From positions 1-41,757 of the forward strand of contig CALVZS010000015.1 in NCBI GenBank assembly GCA_944372575.1: a stretch of DNA of 41,757 nucleotides. The letters are read 5' to 3'. Below the pieces are notes generated by a model. The model was given only the letters and a program-made list of their open reading frames with translations. It ran no database searches and was not told where the DNA came from. A program made the translations under genes and the position numbers. This document shows, piece by piece, positions 24,972-34,631 of the stretch; the stretch's first letter is position 1, and every line of letters begins with the position of its first letter. Origin of the DNA: an uncultured Clostridia bacterium. Its GTDB lineage: Bacteria; Bacillota; Clostridia; Christensenellales; Borkfalkiaceae.

Positions 24972-27226
24972 ATGTATCAATTAAATGAAAAGGGGTTTCC
25001 CTGTGAACGGAAATATTCCCCTGCGGACGAGGCACTGTCCGCAACGCTGTTTGCGACGGGGAACGGATATATGGGCATCCGCGGCAGCGCGGAGGAATAT
25101 GCTTCCGTAAGGATTCAGGGCGCGTTCGTGCGCGGATTCATCGATGAGATCGTCGAAGTGTGTGAGCCGTTTGCCGACAACGAGTATATGAAAAAGTACT
25201 ATCTCAATGAGGACGGACTCAAACATTTCGACCGCCAGGAGAGCTGCGTCAATCTGCCCGATTTTCTGATGATCCGCATCGAGATCGGCGGCAAAACGTT
25301 TTTTCCCTGGGAAGGGAAGGTGCTCACCTGGGATCGCTGGCTGGATACGCGGGCGGCGGAACTTGTAAGGCGCGTCGTCTGGGACAACGGGGAGGGCGCC
25401 GTCGCGGAATTGATTTTCCGCAGATTTGCCTCGTTTGCCTGTCAGAATCTCTATTGTCAGCAGGTGTTCGTGCGGCCGGTCGGACACGATCTGCCTGTAA
25501 GGATCATATCGGGTGTCGATACTGCCGTGAAAACGGGCGGACAGATCGTGACCGAAACAGATGCGTGCGAAACGGATCAGGCGGACATCGTCCTGTCCTT
25601 TCATGCAAAAAATAAATATCGTTTTGCGGCGGCATATGTGATCAGAAACCTGTTCCCTGCCGGCCGGATGTGTGCGCCGTATGAGGAGAACGGAAGATTC
25701 GGCGCGGTCTCGGCGTGCGATGGGGCGAAGGAGTACCTGTTTGAAAAATTCACATTTGTCGGGACACAGCGTGACACCCGGTCGGATGTGAAAGAATAGA
25801 CTTGCAGCCGTGCGCGCGCTGCGTTTCCGTCCTCCTACAAGGAGGCGCGCGCGCAGCATCTGCAGGCATATCGGGCGTATTTTTCCGCAATGGACATTGC
25901 GATTGAGGGGGACGCGGAGGCGGACGGCTGGCTGCGGTTCGCAAATTATCATACCGCGATCTCCGCGCCCCGTTCGGACAGCGTTCACGGTATTTCAGCG
26001 AAGGGGCTTACGGGGGAGCGGTACAATCAGTTCGTTTGGTGGGACTGTGAGATCTATCAGCTGCCGTTCTTCCTGTTTACGGAGCCGGAGACCGCAAAAA
26101 ATTCTCTTCTGTATCGCTACCATTGCCTGGAACAGGCGCGCAGGAACGCTGCTCTTGCGGGGCGAAGGGGTGCAAAGTTTGCATTCTGTTCCTCGGTCAC
26201 GGGAGAAGAGATGGTATGGCCCTATGTAAGACATCCGTTTTTGCAGGAACACATCAATTCGGATGTGGCGCTCGGTATCATACAGTACTATGACGCCACG
26301 CTCGATCGCGATTTTATGCAGAAGTACGGCATGGAAATGCTGTGTGAAATCGTTCGTTACTGGATGGAGCGCGTGACGGAGCGGAACGGGCGATACGAGA
26401 TCCTGCAGGTGACGGGGACGGATGAGCATCATCCGTATGTGGACAACGATGCATATACCAATTACAGTGTGCGGTATGTATTTCTGCGCTTTTTGCGCCT
26501 GTCGGATGACTTTGCGGCGGATATGGTGCCGGAGGAGAAAAAACGGGCGGCGGAGATCGCTGCACGGCTGTATCTGCCGCAGGGGGAGAGCGGATTGATC
26601 CCGCAGTTTGACGGATATTTTGCACTCTCCCGCACGTTGGAGGAGACGGGAAAAGCAACACTGAAACAATTTCAGATGAAGTCCTGCGGCCTGTATCACT
26701 TGAGCCAGATCATCAAACAGCCGGACGTCATCCTGCTGTATACATATCTGAATGTCGGGCTGGATCGTACGCATTACCGCGAGAACTGGGACTATTATGA
26801 AAAGATGTGTGAAACGAGTTCCTCTCTGACATTATCCGTACATGCGATCGCAAGTGCGCAGAACGGGAGAATGCTCTCCTTTTATGAGTACTTCATGCGA
26901 CCGTGAAGGTGGATGCGGACGATTTGTTCGGAGTGGCGTGGCAGGGGGTACACAGCGGCTGCCTTGCAGGCGGGTATCTGTGTATCCTGTATGGGCTGTT
27001 CGGGGTGTCTGCTTCGGAATCGGAGCTGTGTTTTTCGCCCAACCCCATGCCTCTGTTCGCCAAAATCTCCATGTGTATGCGTTACCGTGGCCGCAGACTG
27101 GCGCTCACGATGGAGAAAAACCGCGTCACGCTCCGCCTGAAGGAAGGCGAGCCGCTGCGGGTGAGATGCTGCGGCAGGGAGACGATGGAAACGGTGCTTT
27201 CGGATGAGGTGTGCTTTGAAGCCTGA
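24972..27226 (+). pseudogene. GH65 disaccharide phosphorylase, broken by amber codon and frameshift
   Basis: The piece from ATG 24972 reads as a GH65 N-terminus (LFATGNGYMGIRGS; FFPWEGKVLTWDRW) and stops at TAG 25797-25799. The same frame continues without other stops (KEARAQHLQAYRAYFSAMDI...), with ISAKGLTGERYNQFVWWD, GAKFAFCSSVTGEEMVWPYV and TDEHHPYVDNDAYTNY, the last holding the general-acid Glu. Near 26895-26901 one base is missing: the frame ends FMRP-stop and resumes one frame over as VKVDADDLFGVAWQGVHSG up to 27226. Such enzymes phosphorolyse maltose, trehalose, kojibiose or similar to beta-glucose-1-phosphate; which disaccharide cannot be told. All catalytic parts survive, so the damage looks recent or may be a sequencing error. 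The beta-phosphoglucomutase follows. Confidence 0.85.
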
Positions 27227-27230
27227 ACGG

Positions 27231-27863
27231 ATGAAGGGAGTGATATTCGATCTGGACGGCGTACTTTGCTCGACCGATGAATATCATTACCGTGCATGGA
27301 AGGCGCTTGCGGACAGCCTCGGCATTCCGTTTGACAGGACGATCAACAGCCGTTTGCGCGGCGTTTCGCGCGAGGAGAGCCTGGAGATCATTCTTGAAAG
27401 GGCAGGCAGACATTATTCTGCAGAGGAAAAACGGGAAATGTTCCGGGAGAAAAATGAACTTTACCGAACCTTTCTCTCGGCGCTTTCCGTGGAAGATCTT
27501 GCGCCGGGCGCTGCAAAAATGCTGCATGAACTGCGCCGGGCCGGCAAAAAACTCGCGGTCGGCTCCTCAAGCAGAAATGCACAATTTATTTTGGAGAAGC
27601 TGGGGATCGCGGGGCTGTTCGATGCCGTGGCGGACGGGAACCGGATCCGTCGTTCCAAACCGGATCCCGAAGTTTTTCTGCTTGCCGCGCAGCTTCTGCA
27701 CCTGAAACCCGAACAATGCATCGTTGTAGAGGACGCATATTCCGGGATCGCGGCCGCCAAGGCGGGAGGATTTTATGCCGCGGCGATCGGGGACGCTGTC
27801 ACCTGCCCGCCCGCGGATCGCCGCCTGGAGCGGTTGGATGAGCTGGTCGGGCTGCTCTGCTGA
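27231..27863 (+). CDS. pgmB: beta-phosphoglucomutase (HAD family)
   Basis: 210 residues from ATG 27231, which fits the family start MKGVIFDLDGVL; a longer start at ATG 27204 overlapping the GH65 end is possible and neither has a good ribosome site. The four HAD motifs are visible: FDLDGVL, VGSSSRN, SKPDPEVF, and VVEDAYSGIAAAKAGG. The cap insertion (RLRGVSREESLEIIL) is typical of PgmB. It converts beta-glucose-1-phosphate, the product of GH65 phosphorylases, to glucose-6-phosphate. It is intact although its partner is broken, so it may still serve another phosphorylase. Confidence 0.88.
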   Translation: MKGVIFDLDGVLCSTDEYHYRAWKALADSLGIPFDRTINSRLRGVSREESLEIILERAGRHYSAEEKREMFREKNELYRTFLSALSVEDLAPGAAKMLHELRRAGKKLAVGSSSRNAQFILEKLGIAGLFDAVADGNRIRRSKPDPEVFLLAAQLLHLKPEQCIVVEDAYSGIAAAKAGGFYAAAIGDAVTCPPADRRLERLDELVGLLC

Positions 27864-27935
27864 AGCGTATAGCCGCCCTGTACCCGGGATCGCGGCGGGC
27901 GGATCCGTCACAGTCCGCGCGCATTCGACACCATC

Positions 27936-27968
27936 TTGCAAAACGGGCGCATCGCGCCATAGTATAAT
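27936..27968 (+). promoter_or_regulatory. possible promoter of the spoIIA operon
   Basis: TATAAT at 27963-27968 lies 31 bases before the SpoIIAA start. TTGCAA at 27936-27941 is 21 bases away, too far for normal use, so an activator or another sigma factor may be needed. In Bacillus this operon is read by sigma-H; no clear sigma-H site was found. Nothing else was seen in 27864-27935. Confidence 0.35.
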
Positions 27969-27999
27969 ATCCCTATCGCACGGAAAAACGGAGGGCGCT

Positions 28000-28308
28000 A
28001 TGCAGACGCGGGCGATGCGAAAGGGCGACAGCCTGTACATCTATCTTTCGGGGGAGCTGGACGAGCACTCCGTCGCCGCGGCGCGGACGGAGGCGGATCG
28101 CTGCATCGATCAGGGTGCGGGGCTCTCGCGCGCCGTGTTCAACCTCGCCGGGGTGAAATTCATGGATTCGACGGGGATCGGCTTCCTCATCGGCCGCTAC
28201 AAGCGCCTCAAACGCTACGGAATGGGAATGTACCTTGAGAACCCCAATGCGGGCGCGGACAAAATTCTGCAGATCAGCGGCTTGTATTCGCTCATGCCCA
28301 AGATCTGA
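28000..28308 (+). CDS. spoIIAA: anti-sigma-F factor antagonist SpoIIAA
   Basis: 102 residues from ATG 28000 (GGAGGG upstream). The STAS domain has the phosphorylated serine in MDSTGIGFLIGRYK (Ser57), preceded by AVFNLAGVKF. When unphosphorylated it binds SpoIIAB and frees sigma-F in the forespore. Gene order with the two genes downstream is the standard spoIIA operon, which marks the organism as a spore former by descent. Confidence 0.95.
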   Translation: MQTRAMRKGDSLYIYLSGELDEHSVAAARTEADRCIDQGAGLSRAVFNLAGVKFMDSTGIGFLIGRYKRLKRYGMGMYLENPNAGADKILQISGLYSLMPKI

Positions 28309-28349
28309 CGGCGGGGAGATGCAAAGGCCGCAGGCCCGGGAGTTTGAAT

Positions 28350-28787
28350 ATGAATGAAATGCAATTAAAATTTCTGTCCCGTTCGGAGAACGAGGTCTTT
28401 GCCCGCAACGTGGTTGCGGCGTTTGCGCTGCCGCTCTCGCCCACGCTCGCGGAGCTTTCCGACGTCAAAACCGCCGTCTCGGAGGCGGTTACCAACTGCA
28501 TCGTCCACGGCTACCGCGGGGGTGAGGGGTGGATCACGCTCTCCTGCCGCACGGAAGACACCTGCCTACATATTGAGATCTCCGACAGCGGAAGGGGGAT
28601 CGCCGATCTGGAAAAGGCGCTGCAGCCCTTCTATACCTCGCTGCCGGAGGAGGAGCGCTCGGGAATGGGTTTTACCATCATGCAGACGTTCATGAGCGAT
28701 TTTTCCGTCACTTCTGAGGCGGGCAGGGGGACGACGGTACGCATGAGCAAGACCTTCGGCGCAAGGGCAGCGGAAGATGCTCGATGA
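28350..28787 (+). CDS. spoIIAB: anti-sigma-F factor / serine kinase SpoIIAB
   Basis: 145 residues from ATG 28350 (GGGAG upstream; TTG 28344 also possible). The N-terminus MNEMQLKFLSRSENEVFARN matches SpoIIAB. The GHKL ATPase boxes are present: SEAVTNCIVHGY (N box), ISDSGRGI (G1) and GMGFTIM (G2). It holds sigma-F inactive or phosphorylates SpoIIAA. It overlaps sigF by 11 bases. Confidence 0.95.
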   Translation: MNEMQLKFLSRSENEVFARNVVAAFALPLSPTLAELSDVKTAVSEAVTNCIVHGYRGGEGWITLSCRTEDTCLHIEISDSGRGIADLEKALQPFYTSLPEEERSGMGFTIMQTFMSDFSVTSEAGRGTTVRMSKTFGARAAEDAR

Positions 28788-29499
28788 ACGGGAGACGCTC
28801 GCCCTTCTGCGCCGCGCCAAGGCGGGGGACGCCGCCGCCAAGGAGGCGCTGCTCTCCCACAACACCTCCCTTCTCAAGAGCATCCTGCGCAGGTATCTGG
28901 GAAAAGGGGTGGAGTACGACGACCTCTACCAGCTCGCCTGCATGGGCTTTCTGAAGGCGATCGCGGGCTTTGACGAGGCATACGGCGTGCGCTTTTCCAC
29001 CTATGCCGTCCCCATGATCGCAGGGGAGATCAAGCGCTTTTTACGCGACGACGGCAGCGTCAAGGTATCCCGTCTCATGAAAAAGACGGCGCGCGACATC
29101 AATGCGTACATCGAGACGTGCATGGCGTCGCGCGGCGAACAGCCCTCCGTCAGAGAACTTGCCGACGTGTTTCACATGGACGAGGGAGAGGTCGTGTTTA
29201 CGCTTGGCTCTGCGCGGATGCCCGTCTCGCTCGACGAGCAGGGGGAGCGCAAGGATGAGAAGGGGTCGACCCTCGCCGAGCGCCTGCCCGATCCGGAGGA
29301 TCAGGACGTCATTTTTGAAAAACTTGCCATCCGTGCAGCCATCGAAAAACTCTCCGAGCGCGAGCAGAAGATTGTCTTTCTGCGCTACTTCCGCGACCTC
29401 ACGCAGAGCGAGGTCGCCCGCCGCATCGGCGTCTCGCAGGTGCAGATCTCGCGCATTGAGAGCAAGATCATGGAAAAGTTCCGCAGCGAACTGCAATAG
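28777..29499 (+). CDS. sigF: RNA polymerase sigma-F factor
   Basis: 240 residues. Region 2 reads EYDDLYQLACMGFLKAIAGF and RFSTYAVPMIAGEIKRFLRD; region 3 has VRELADVFHMDE; region 4 is the helix-turn-helix LTQSEVARRIGVSQVQISR. These are the marks of the sporulation sigma-F/G group, and the operon context makes it sigma-F. It drives the first forespore genes after division. It is followed by a terminator. Confidence 0.95.
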   Translation: MLDERETLALLRRAKAGDAAAKEALLSHNTSLLKSILRRYLGKGVEYDDLYQLACMGFLKAIAGFDEAYGVRFSTYAVPMIAGEIKRFLRDDGSVKVSRLMKKTARDINAYIETCMASRGEQPSVRELADVFHMDEGEVVFTLGSARMPVSLDEQGERKDEKGSTLAERLPDPEDQDVIFEKLAIRAAIEKLSEREQKIVFLRYFRDLTQSEVARRIGVSQVQISRIESKIMEKFRSELQ

Positions 29500-29573
29500 G
29501 GCGGCGCGGCAGGCGCTGCCGCATCGTGCGCGGCCGTCTCCGGGCGGAAACGGCACAGATATACGGATTTTGT

Positions 29574-29611
29574 AAAAACGGTGTGCTTTTTTGCGGGCAG
29601 CACCGTTTTTT
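29574..29611 (+). terminator. intrinsic terminator of the spoIIA operon
   Basis: AAAACGGTG pairs with CACCGTTTT, with a weak inner CTTTTTT/GCGGGC loop and a T6 tail at the right. It separates spoIIA from the his operon. Confidence 0.7.
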
Positions 29612-29623
29612 GTCATGTTTTCA

Positions 29624-29653
29624 TTGACTTTTTTCCCGCCCGAATGATATAAT
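29624..29653 (+). promoter_or_regulatory. promoter of the his operon
   Basis: TTGACT at 29624-29629, an 18-base spacer, and TATAAT at 29648-29653 with TGA before it (extended -10). The leader to ATG 29686 is only about 25 bases, too short for a T-box or attenuator, so the sequence shows no RNA-based histidine control. Confidence 0.75.
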
Positions 29654-29685
29654 GAAGCCGAAAGCAACAGGAGTCAACGCAGCGT

Positions 29686-30858
29686 ATGATCTTAAAAAAA
29701 CTGCCGACGGGCGTGCAGGACATTCTGCCGCGGGAGTGCCGCGCATTGGCGAGCGTGCGGGAAAAACTCACGCGCGCCTTTGAGAGCCGCGGATACGATC
29801 CCGTGCTCTCCGCCGCGGTCGAGTACTATGATACCTATGCGGGCATCCGCAACGCGCTCCCCCAGGAGCGGATGTTCAAATTCACCGATCAGGACGGAAA
29901 GCTGCTCGTCCTGCGCCCCGATGCGACGCTCTCCATTTCGCGCATCGCGGCGACCAAGCTGACGGAGCCGGAGGCGCGGCTCTACTATTTTCTCGACAAA
30001 TGGGATGCCCAGAGCGCGGGCGGTGTCCGCACGCGGGAGATCTTCCAGGCGGGCATTGAACGGCTGGGCGAGGAGGGCGCCTTTTCGGACGCGCAGACCA
30101 TTGCCTTTGCCATCGACTGTATGCACGAGGCGGGGCTTGCCGACTGCATCCTCGACATCGGCCACGTCGGCTTCATGAAAGGGCTTTTGGAGGAGTGCGG
30201 CCTGACGGACGCGCAGGCGGAGGAGGTGCGCGCCAGCCTCAACGCAAAGGACGGGCTGAACGCCGAGCGCCTTCTGCGAGGCTCGGGGGCGAAGGAGGAG
30301 ACGCTCGCCGCGGTGCGCGCGCTGCCCACCCTCTTCGGCGGAAAGGAGGTGTTCGCCGCTGCGAGGGCGCTCACGAAGAATGCGCGCGCGCTGGATGCCG
30401 TCGCGCATCTCGAAGAGGTGCGGCGCATCCTTGCGGATATGGGCTATGAGGACAGCATCTGCTTCGACCTCGGCACGGGCAAGAGCCTCTCCTACTACTC
30501 GGGAATCGTCTTTTCCGGTCTCGTCAGGGAGGTGGGCGCGCCCGTTCTGAGCGGCGGCAGGTATGACGGCCTTGCCGACGATTTCGGCAGACATATCCCC
30601 GCGGTGGGATTTGCGATCGGGCTCAAGCGCGTGCTCGTCGCGCTCGAGCGGCAGAGGAACCTCCCCGCGCAGCCCGTCTGCGATGCGGCGATCGCCTGCG
30701 AGGAGGGCTGCGAGGGGGCTGCGGAGCGGCTCAGCAAGCAGTTCGTCTCCGAGGGCAGGCGCGTGACGCTCGCGGCGCAATACGGCAGGGACGCCCTTGC
30801 CGGAATGAATGCAAAAGAGAAATGGTACGTCTCGAAGAGGGGGGCTGAGCGCATATGA
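29686..30858 (+). CDS. hisZ: ATP phosphoribosyltransferase regulatory subunit HisZ
   Basis: 390 residues with the fold of a histidyl-tRNA synthetase catalytic domain: LPTGVQDILP at the start, FKFTDQDGKLLVLRPDATLS, and SGGRYDGLADDFGR. It is shorter than HisRS and is the first gene of a his operon with a short-form HisG, which needs HisZ for activity and histidine feedback. It is therefore not a second tRNA synthetase. It overlaps hisG by ATGA. Confidence 0.92.
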   Translation: MILKKLPTGVQDILPRECRALASVREKLTRAFESRGYDPVLSAAVEYYDTYAGIRNALPQERMFKFTDQDGKLLVLRPDATLSISRIAATKLTEPEARLYYFLDKWDAQSAGGVRTREIFQAGIERLGEEGAFSDAQTIAFAIDCMHEAGLADCILDIGHVGFMKGLLEECGLTDAQAEEVRASLNAKDGLNAERLLRGSGAKEETLAAVRALPTLFGGKEVFAAARALTKNARALDAVAHLEEVRRILADMGYEDSICFDLGTGKSLSYYSGIVFSGLVREVGAPVLSGGRYDGLADDFGRHIPAVGFAIGLKRVLVALERQRNLPAQPVCDAAIACEEGCEGAAERLSKQFVSEGRRVTLAAQYGRDALAGMNAKEKWYVSKRGAERI

Positions 30859-31478
30859 TCAATTTTGCACTTCCCAAGGGACGGCTGGCGGAGAAGTCGG
30901 CGCAGCTGCTCGCGCAGTGCGGCGTGGACACCGCCGTTTTATCGGAAGATACGCGCAAACTCGTTCTGGAGAGCGCGGACGGAAAATACGGGTTCTTTCT
31001 CGTCAAACCCGCCGACGTTCCCGTCTATGTGGAGTCGGGCGTCGCGGATCTGGGCATCGTGGGGAAGGACACCCTCATCGAGGAGGGGCGCGATCTGTAT
31101 GAGATGCTCGACCTCAAAATGGGGGAATGCCGCCTGTCCATCGCGGGCTACCCCGCGCGGCGGGACGTGCTGACCAATCCCCATCTGCGCGTCGCCACCA
31201 AGTATGTGAACACGGCGCGGCGGGTGTTCGCCGACCGAGAGGAGATCGAGATCATCCCGCTGCACGGCTCCATCGAACTCGCCCCCGTCACGGGGCTTGC
31301 GGATGTCATCTTCGACGTGGTGCAGACGGGTTCCACGCTCAGGGCGAACGGGCTGGTGGTGCTCGAGGATGTCTATACGGGCATCACGGCGCGGCTGGTC
31401 GCCAACAAGGTATGTTTAAAGACAAAGGCAGCGGAGCTTCTGCCCCTCATCGCAAAGCTCCGGGAGGCAGTATCATGA
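30855..31478 (+). CDS. hisG: ATP phosphoribosyltransferase HisG, short form
   Basis: 207 residues, the short HisG_S length without the regulatory ACT-like domain, consistent with HisZ next door. Motifs: FALPKGRLAEKSAQLL, VADLGIVGKDTL and the PRPP loop DVVQTGSTLRANGL. It joins ATP and PRPP in the first step of histidine synthesis. Confidence 0.95.
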   Translation: MINFALPKGRLAEKSAQLLAQCGVDTAVLSEDTRKLVLESADGKYGFFLVKPADVPVYVESGVADLGIVGKDTLIEEGRDLYEMLDLKMGECRLSIAGYPARRDVLTNPHLRVATKYVNTARRVFADREEIEIIPLHGSIELAPVTGLADVIFDVVQTGSTLRANGLVVLEDVYTGITARLVANKVCLKTKAAELLPLIAKLREAVS

Positions 31479-32749
31479 AGATCTTTGAAAAGAAGGACTG
31501 CGCGCCCCTGCTGGAGCGCGCGTTCGCCGAGCGGGAGAAGGAACTTTTGGCCGTGCGCGCCATCCTCGCCGACGTGCGCGCCCGCGGCGACGAGGCCGTG
31601 TTCGACTATGAAAAAAAGTTCGACGCGACGCAGCTCACGGCGGAAAACTTCCGCGTCTCGGAGGAGGAGTTTGCCGCGGCATATGCGGCGGTCTCCCCCG
31701 AACTGCTCGCCAGCCTGAAAAAGGCGATCGCAAATATCTACGCCTATCATTCGCGCACGGGCAGAAAAGATCACATTCAGACGAATGACGGCAGGACGAC
31801 GGGCTATGTGGTGCGCCCCGTCGGTTCGGCGGGCATCTACGCCCCGGGCGGCACGGCGCCCCTCTCCTCCTCCGTCCTCATGGGGGTGCTCCCCGCAAAG
31901 GCGGCGGGGGTGGAGCGCATCGTGCTCGCAACGCCCGCCAAGGGGGGCGTTGTCTCGCCCCTGACGCTGGTCGCCGCAAGGGAGTGCGGCGTCAGCGAGG
32001 TCTATAAGATGGGCGGCGCGCAGGCGATCGCGGCGCTTGCCTACGGCACGCAGAGCGTGAAGAAGGTGGACGTCATCGCCGGCCCCGGAAATATCTACGT
32101 CACCCTCGCCAAGAAAGAGGTGTACGGCGAGGTGGGCATCGATATGCTCGCCGGGCCGAGCGAGATCATGATCGTCGCAGACGAGAGCGCCCGCCCCGCC
32201 TATGTGGCGGCGGATATGCTCTCGCAGGCGGAACACGACGTCCTGGCGCGCGCCATCGTCGTCACGACCTCGCGCGCACAGGCGGAGCGCATCGCGGCGG
32301 AGACGGAGGCACAGCTTGCCCGCCTTCCGAGAAGGGAAGTCGCGGAGCGCTCGCTCTCCTCGGGCGGCGGCATCATCGTTGCCGGCACGCTCTCTGAGGC
32401 GGTGGAGCTCGTCAACGAGGTCGCGCCCGAGCACCTTGAACTGTACGTCGCCGATCCCGACGCGCTGCTCCCCCTCGTAAAGAACGCGGGGGCGGTGTTC
32501 ATGGGCGGCTACACGCCCGAGCCGGTGGGGGACTACTTTGCCGGCCCCGACCACATCCTCCCCACGTCGGGCAGCGCCAAGTTCTTCCAGGTGCTCAACG
32601 AGGATGTCTTTACCCGCAAGATGAGCGTCATCCGCTATACCAAAGAGGCGCTGTTTGAGGACGGGGCGGACATCATCCGCCTTGCCGAGAGCGAGCAGCT
32701 CTCGGCGCACGCCAATGCGGTCGCCATCCGCATGAAGGAGGAGGTATGA
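31475..32749 (+). CDS. hisD: histidinol dehydrogenase HisD
   Basis: 424 residues from ATG 31475, overlapping hisG by ATGA. Motifs: RPVGSAGIYAPGGTAPLSSS, AGPGNIYVTLAKKEVYG, DMLAGPSEIMIVAD, and LSQAEHD with zinc ligands. It oxidises histidinol to histidine in two NAD steps, the last reactions of the pathway. Confidence 0.96.
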   Translation: MKIFEKKDCAPLLERAFAEREKELLAVRAILADVRARGDEAVFDYEKKFDATQLTAENFRVSEEEFAAAYAAVSPELLASLKKAIANIYAYHSRTGRKDHIQTNDGRTTGYVVRPVGSAGIYAPGGTAPLSSSVLMGVLPAKAAGVERIVLATPAKGGVVSPLTLVAARECGVSEVYKMGGAQAIAALAYGTQSVKKVDVIAGPGNIYVTLAKKEVYGEVGIDMLAGPSEIMIVADESARPAYVAADMLSQAEHDVLARAIVVTTSRAQAERIAAETEAQLARLPRREVAERSLSSGGGIIVAGTLSEAVELVNEVAPEHLELYVADPDALLPLVKNAGAVFMGGYTPEPVGDYFAGPDHILPTSGSAKFFQVLNEDVFTRKMSVIRYTKEALFEDGADIIRLAESEQLSAHANAVAIRMKEEV

Positions 32750-33324
32750 GAGAGTACCGGCTGACGAGAACGACCAAGGAGACGGACATCTCGCTCTGCG
32801 TATGCCTGGACGGCACGGGCAGGGCGGAAATCTCCACGGGCGTGGGATTTTTCGATCATATGCTCGAACTGCTCACCGTGCATTCACGCATGGATGTCAC
32901 ACTCGCCTGTAAGGGGGACTTGCAGGTGGACGCCCATCACACGGTGGAGGACGTGGGCATCGCGCTGGGCGACGGCGTGAAGGCGGCGCTCGGCGACAAG
33001 CGCGGCATCGCCCGCTTTGCGGACAGGCTGGTGCCGATGGACGAGGTGGCGGCGCAGGTCGCCGTCGACTTCAGCGGCCGTCCCAGTCTGATTTTCGAGG
33101 ACATGCTCACGGGAAAAGTGGGCAATTTCGATATGGAGCTGGTGGAGGAGTTTCTGCGCGCCTTCTCCACGCACGCGGCGTGCAACCTGTATGTGCGCGT
33201 GCTGCGCAGGGGCAACCGGCACCACATGGCGGAGGCCGTCTTCAAGGCGCTCGCGCTGTGCGTGCGCGACGCGGTGAAGATCGTCTCGGACACGGTACCC
33301 TCCTCCAAGGGGATGCTCGAATGA
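32746..33324 (+). CDS. hisB: imidazoleglycerol-phosphate dehydratase HisB
   Basis: 192 residues, the dehydratase only; no histidinol-phosphatase domain is fused. The metal-binding motifs DAHHTVEDVGIALG and NRHHMAEAVFKALA are present. It overlaps hisD by ATGA. Confidence 0.96.
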   Translation: MREYRLTRTTKETDISLCVCLDGTGRAEISTGVGFFDHMLELLTVHSRMDVTLACKGDLQVDAHHTVEDVGIALGDGVKAALGDKRGIARFADRLVPMDEVAAQVAVDFSGRPSLIFEDMLTGKVGNFDMELVEEFLRAFSTHAACNLYVRVLRRGNRHHMAEAVFKALALCVRDAVKIVSDTVPSSKGMLE

Positions 33325-33908
33325 TCGGCATTCTCGACTACGGCATGGGTAATCTGCGCTCCGTGCAGAAGGCGGTCGAATTTCTGGGCGGGCAGGCGCG
33401 CATTTCCTCCGAGCCGTCGGTGCTCGACGGCTGCGAGCGGCTCATCCTGCCCGGCGTGGGCAGCTTTGCCGCGGGCATGGAAAATCTGACGCGCTCCGGC
33501 CTTGCCGGCTACGTTGTGCGCCGCGTGCCGGATACGCCCGTACTCGGCATCTGCCTGGGGATGCAGTTCCTGCTCTCCGAGAGCGAGGAGGAGGGCGTCC
33601 ACGCAGGGCTCGGCCTCATCGGCGGCAGAGCCGTGCGCTTCACGCAGGGCAAGATCCCGCACATGGGCTGGAACAGCGTGGAGGAGATGCGCTCCCCCCT
33701 TTTTGCGGGCATCGCGCAGGGGACGCAGTTCTACTTTGTTCACAGCTATTATGCGCAGGCCGCCGAAGCGGACACGATCGGCAGGACGGAGTACTATATC
33801 TCCTTTGCCTCGGCGATCGCAAAGGGCAACGCCTACGGCGTGCAGTTCCACCCCGAAAAGAGCGGGGCGGCGGGGCTGCAAGTGCTGCGCAACTTCATGA
33901 AACTCTGA
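33321..33908 (+). CDS. hisH: imidazole glycerol phosphate synthase glutaminase subunit HisH
   Basis: 195 residues from ATG 33321, overlapping hisB by ATGA. The glutaminase triad is visible: the Cys in LGICLGMQFLL and the His and Glu in GVQFHPEKSG. It feeds ammonia to HisF (34631). Confidence 0.95.
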   Translation: MIGILDYGMGNLRSVQKAVEFLGGQARISSEPSVLDGCERLILPGVGSFAAGMENLTRSGLAGYVVRRVPDTPVLGICLGMQFLLSESEEEGVHAGLGLIGGRAVRFTQGKIPHMGWNSVEEMRSPLFAGIAQGTQFYFVHSYYAQAAEADTIGRTEYYISFASAIAKGNAYGVQFHPEKSGAAGLQVLRNFMKL

Positions 33909-33929
33909 CATGTACGGGAGGTGCCGCGA

Positions 33930-34631
33930 ATGATACTCTATCCGGCGATCGATGTTCTGGGCGGGCGCGCCGTGCGCCTTTTGTACGGGAAGCGGGAGGC
34001 CGTCACCGACTACGGCGACCCCGTTGACTGCGCGCGCCGCTGGGCGGACGCGGGGGCGAAGATTTTGCACGTCGTCGACCTCTCGGGCGCCTTCGGCGAG
34101 CAGGGCGGTTTCGACAGGGTGCTCGAGCATATCGCAAAACTGGGCGTTCCCGTGCAGTCGGGCGGGGGGTTGCGCTCCATGGAGGATATCCACCGCCGCT
34201 TCCGTGCGGGCGCCGACCGCGTCGTGCTGGGCACCGTCTGCGTGGAGCATCCGGAGATCCTGTACGAAGCGGTGGAAAAGTACGGCAGCAAGATCGTCGC
34301 GGGCATCGACTCCAGGGACGGGCGGCTCGCCGTGCGCGGCTGGACGCAGACTGCCGACAAGGATGCCTTTGAATTCGGCTGCGAGGCAAAGGCGCTGGGC
34401 GTTGCGGACGCCGTGTTCACCGACGTGGGCAGGGACGGCGCGCTCACGGGCGTCAATCTCGCGGATACCGTCAGGATGGGCGAAACGGGGCTGAACATCA
34501 TTGCCTCGGGCGGCATCCGCGGCATCGACGATCTGCGCGCTTTGAAGGAAAAGGGCGTTTACGGCGCCATCCTGGGGCGCGCGATCTATACTGGCAGGAT
34601 CGACCTTGCCGCAGCGATCGAGGAGATGTGA
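33930..34631 (+). CDS. hisA: ProFAR isomerase HisA
   Basis: 233 residues from ATG 33930, set by GGGAGGTG just upstream. A half-barrel duplicate of HisF with [11 protein letters not shown] (Asp near residue 8) and [13 protein letters not shown]. It opens the ribose ring of ProFAR to PRFAR, the HisF/H substrate. Confidence 0.94.
   Translation: MILYPAIDVLGGRAVRLLYGKREAVTDYGDPVDCARRWADAGAKILHVVDLSGAFGEQGGFDRVLEHIAKLGVPVQSGGGLRSMEDIHRRFRAGADRVVLGTVCVEHPEILYEAVEKYGSKIVAGIDSRDGRLAVRGWTQTADKDAFEFGCEAKALGVADAVFTDVGRDGALTGVNLADTVRMGETGLNIIASGGIRGIDDLRALKEKGVYGAILGRAIYTGRIDLAAAIEEM

Noticed and set aside
25797..25799. TAG in GH65 read as recoding or pyrrolysine
   Set aside because: A separate frameshift 1.1 kb downstream points to decay, and no recoding signal was seen.
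29654..29685. T-box or his attenuator before hisZ
   Set aside because: The leader is only about 25-30 bases and has no His codon run or competing hairpins.
31373..32710. 445-codon minus-strand open frame
   Set aside because: It mirrors hisD in a GC-rich gene and has shadow composition (Arg, His, Asp).
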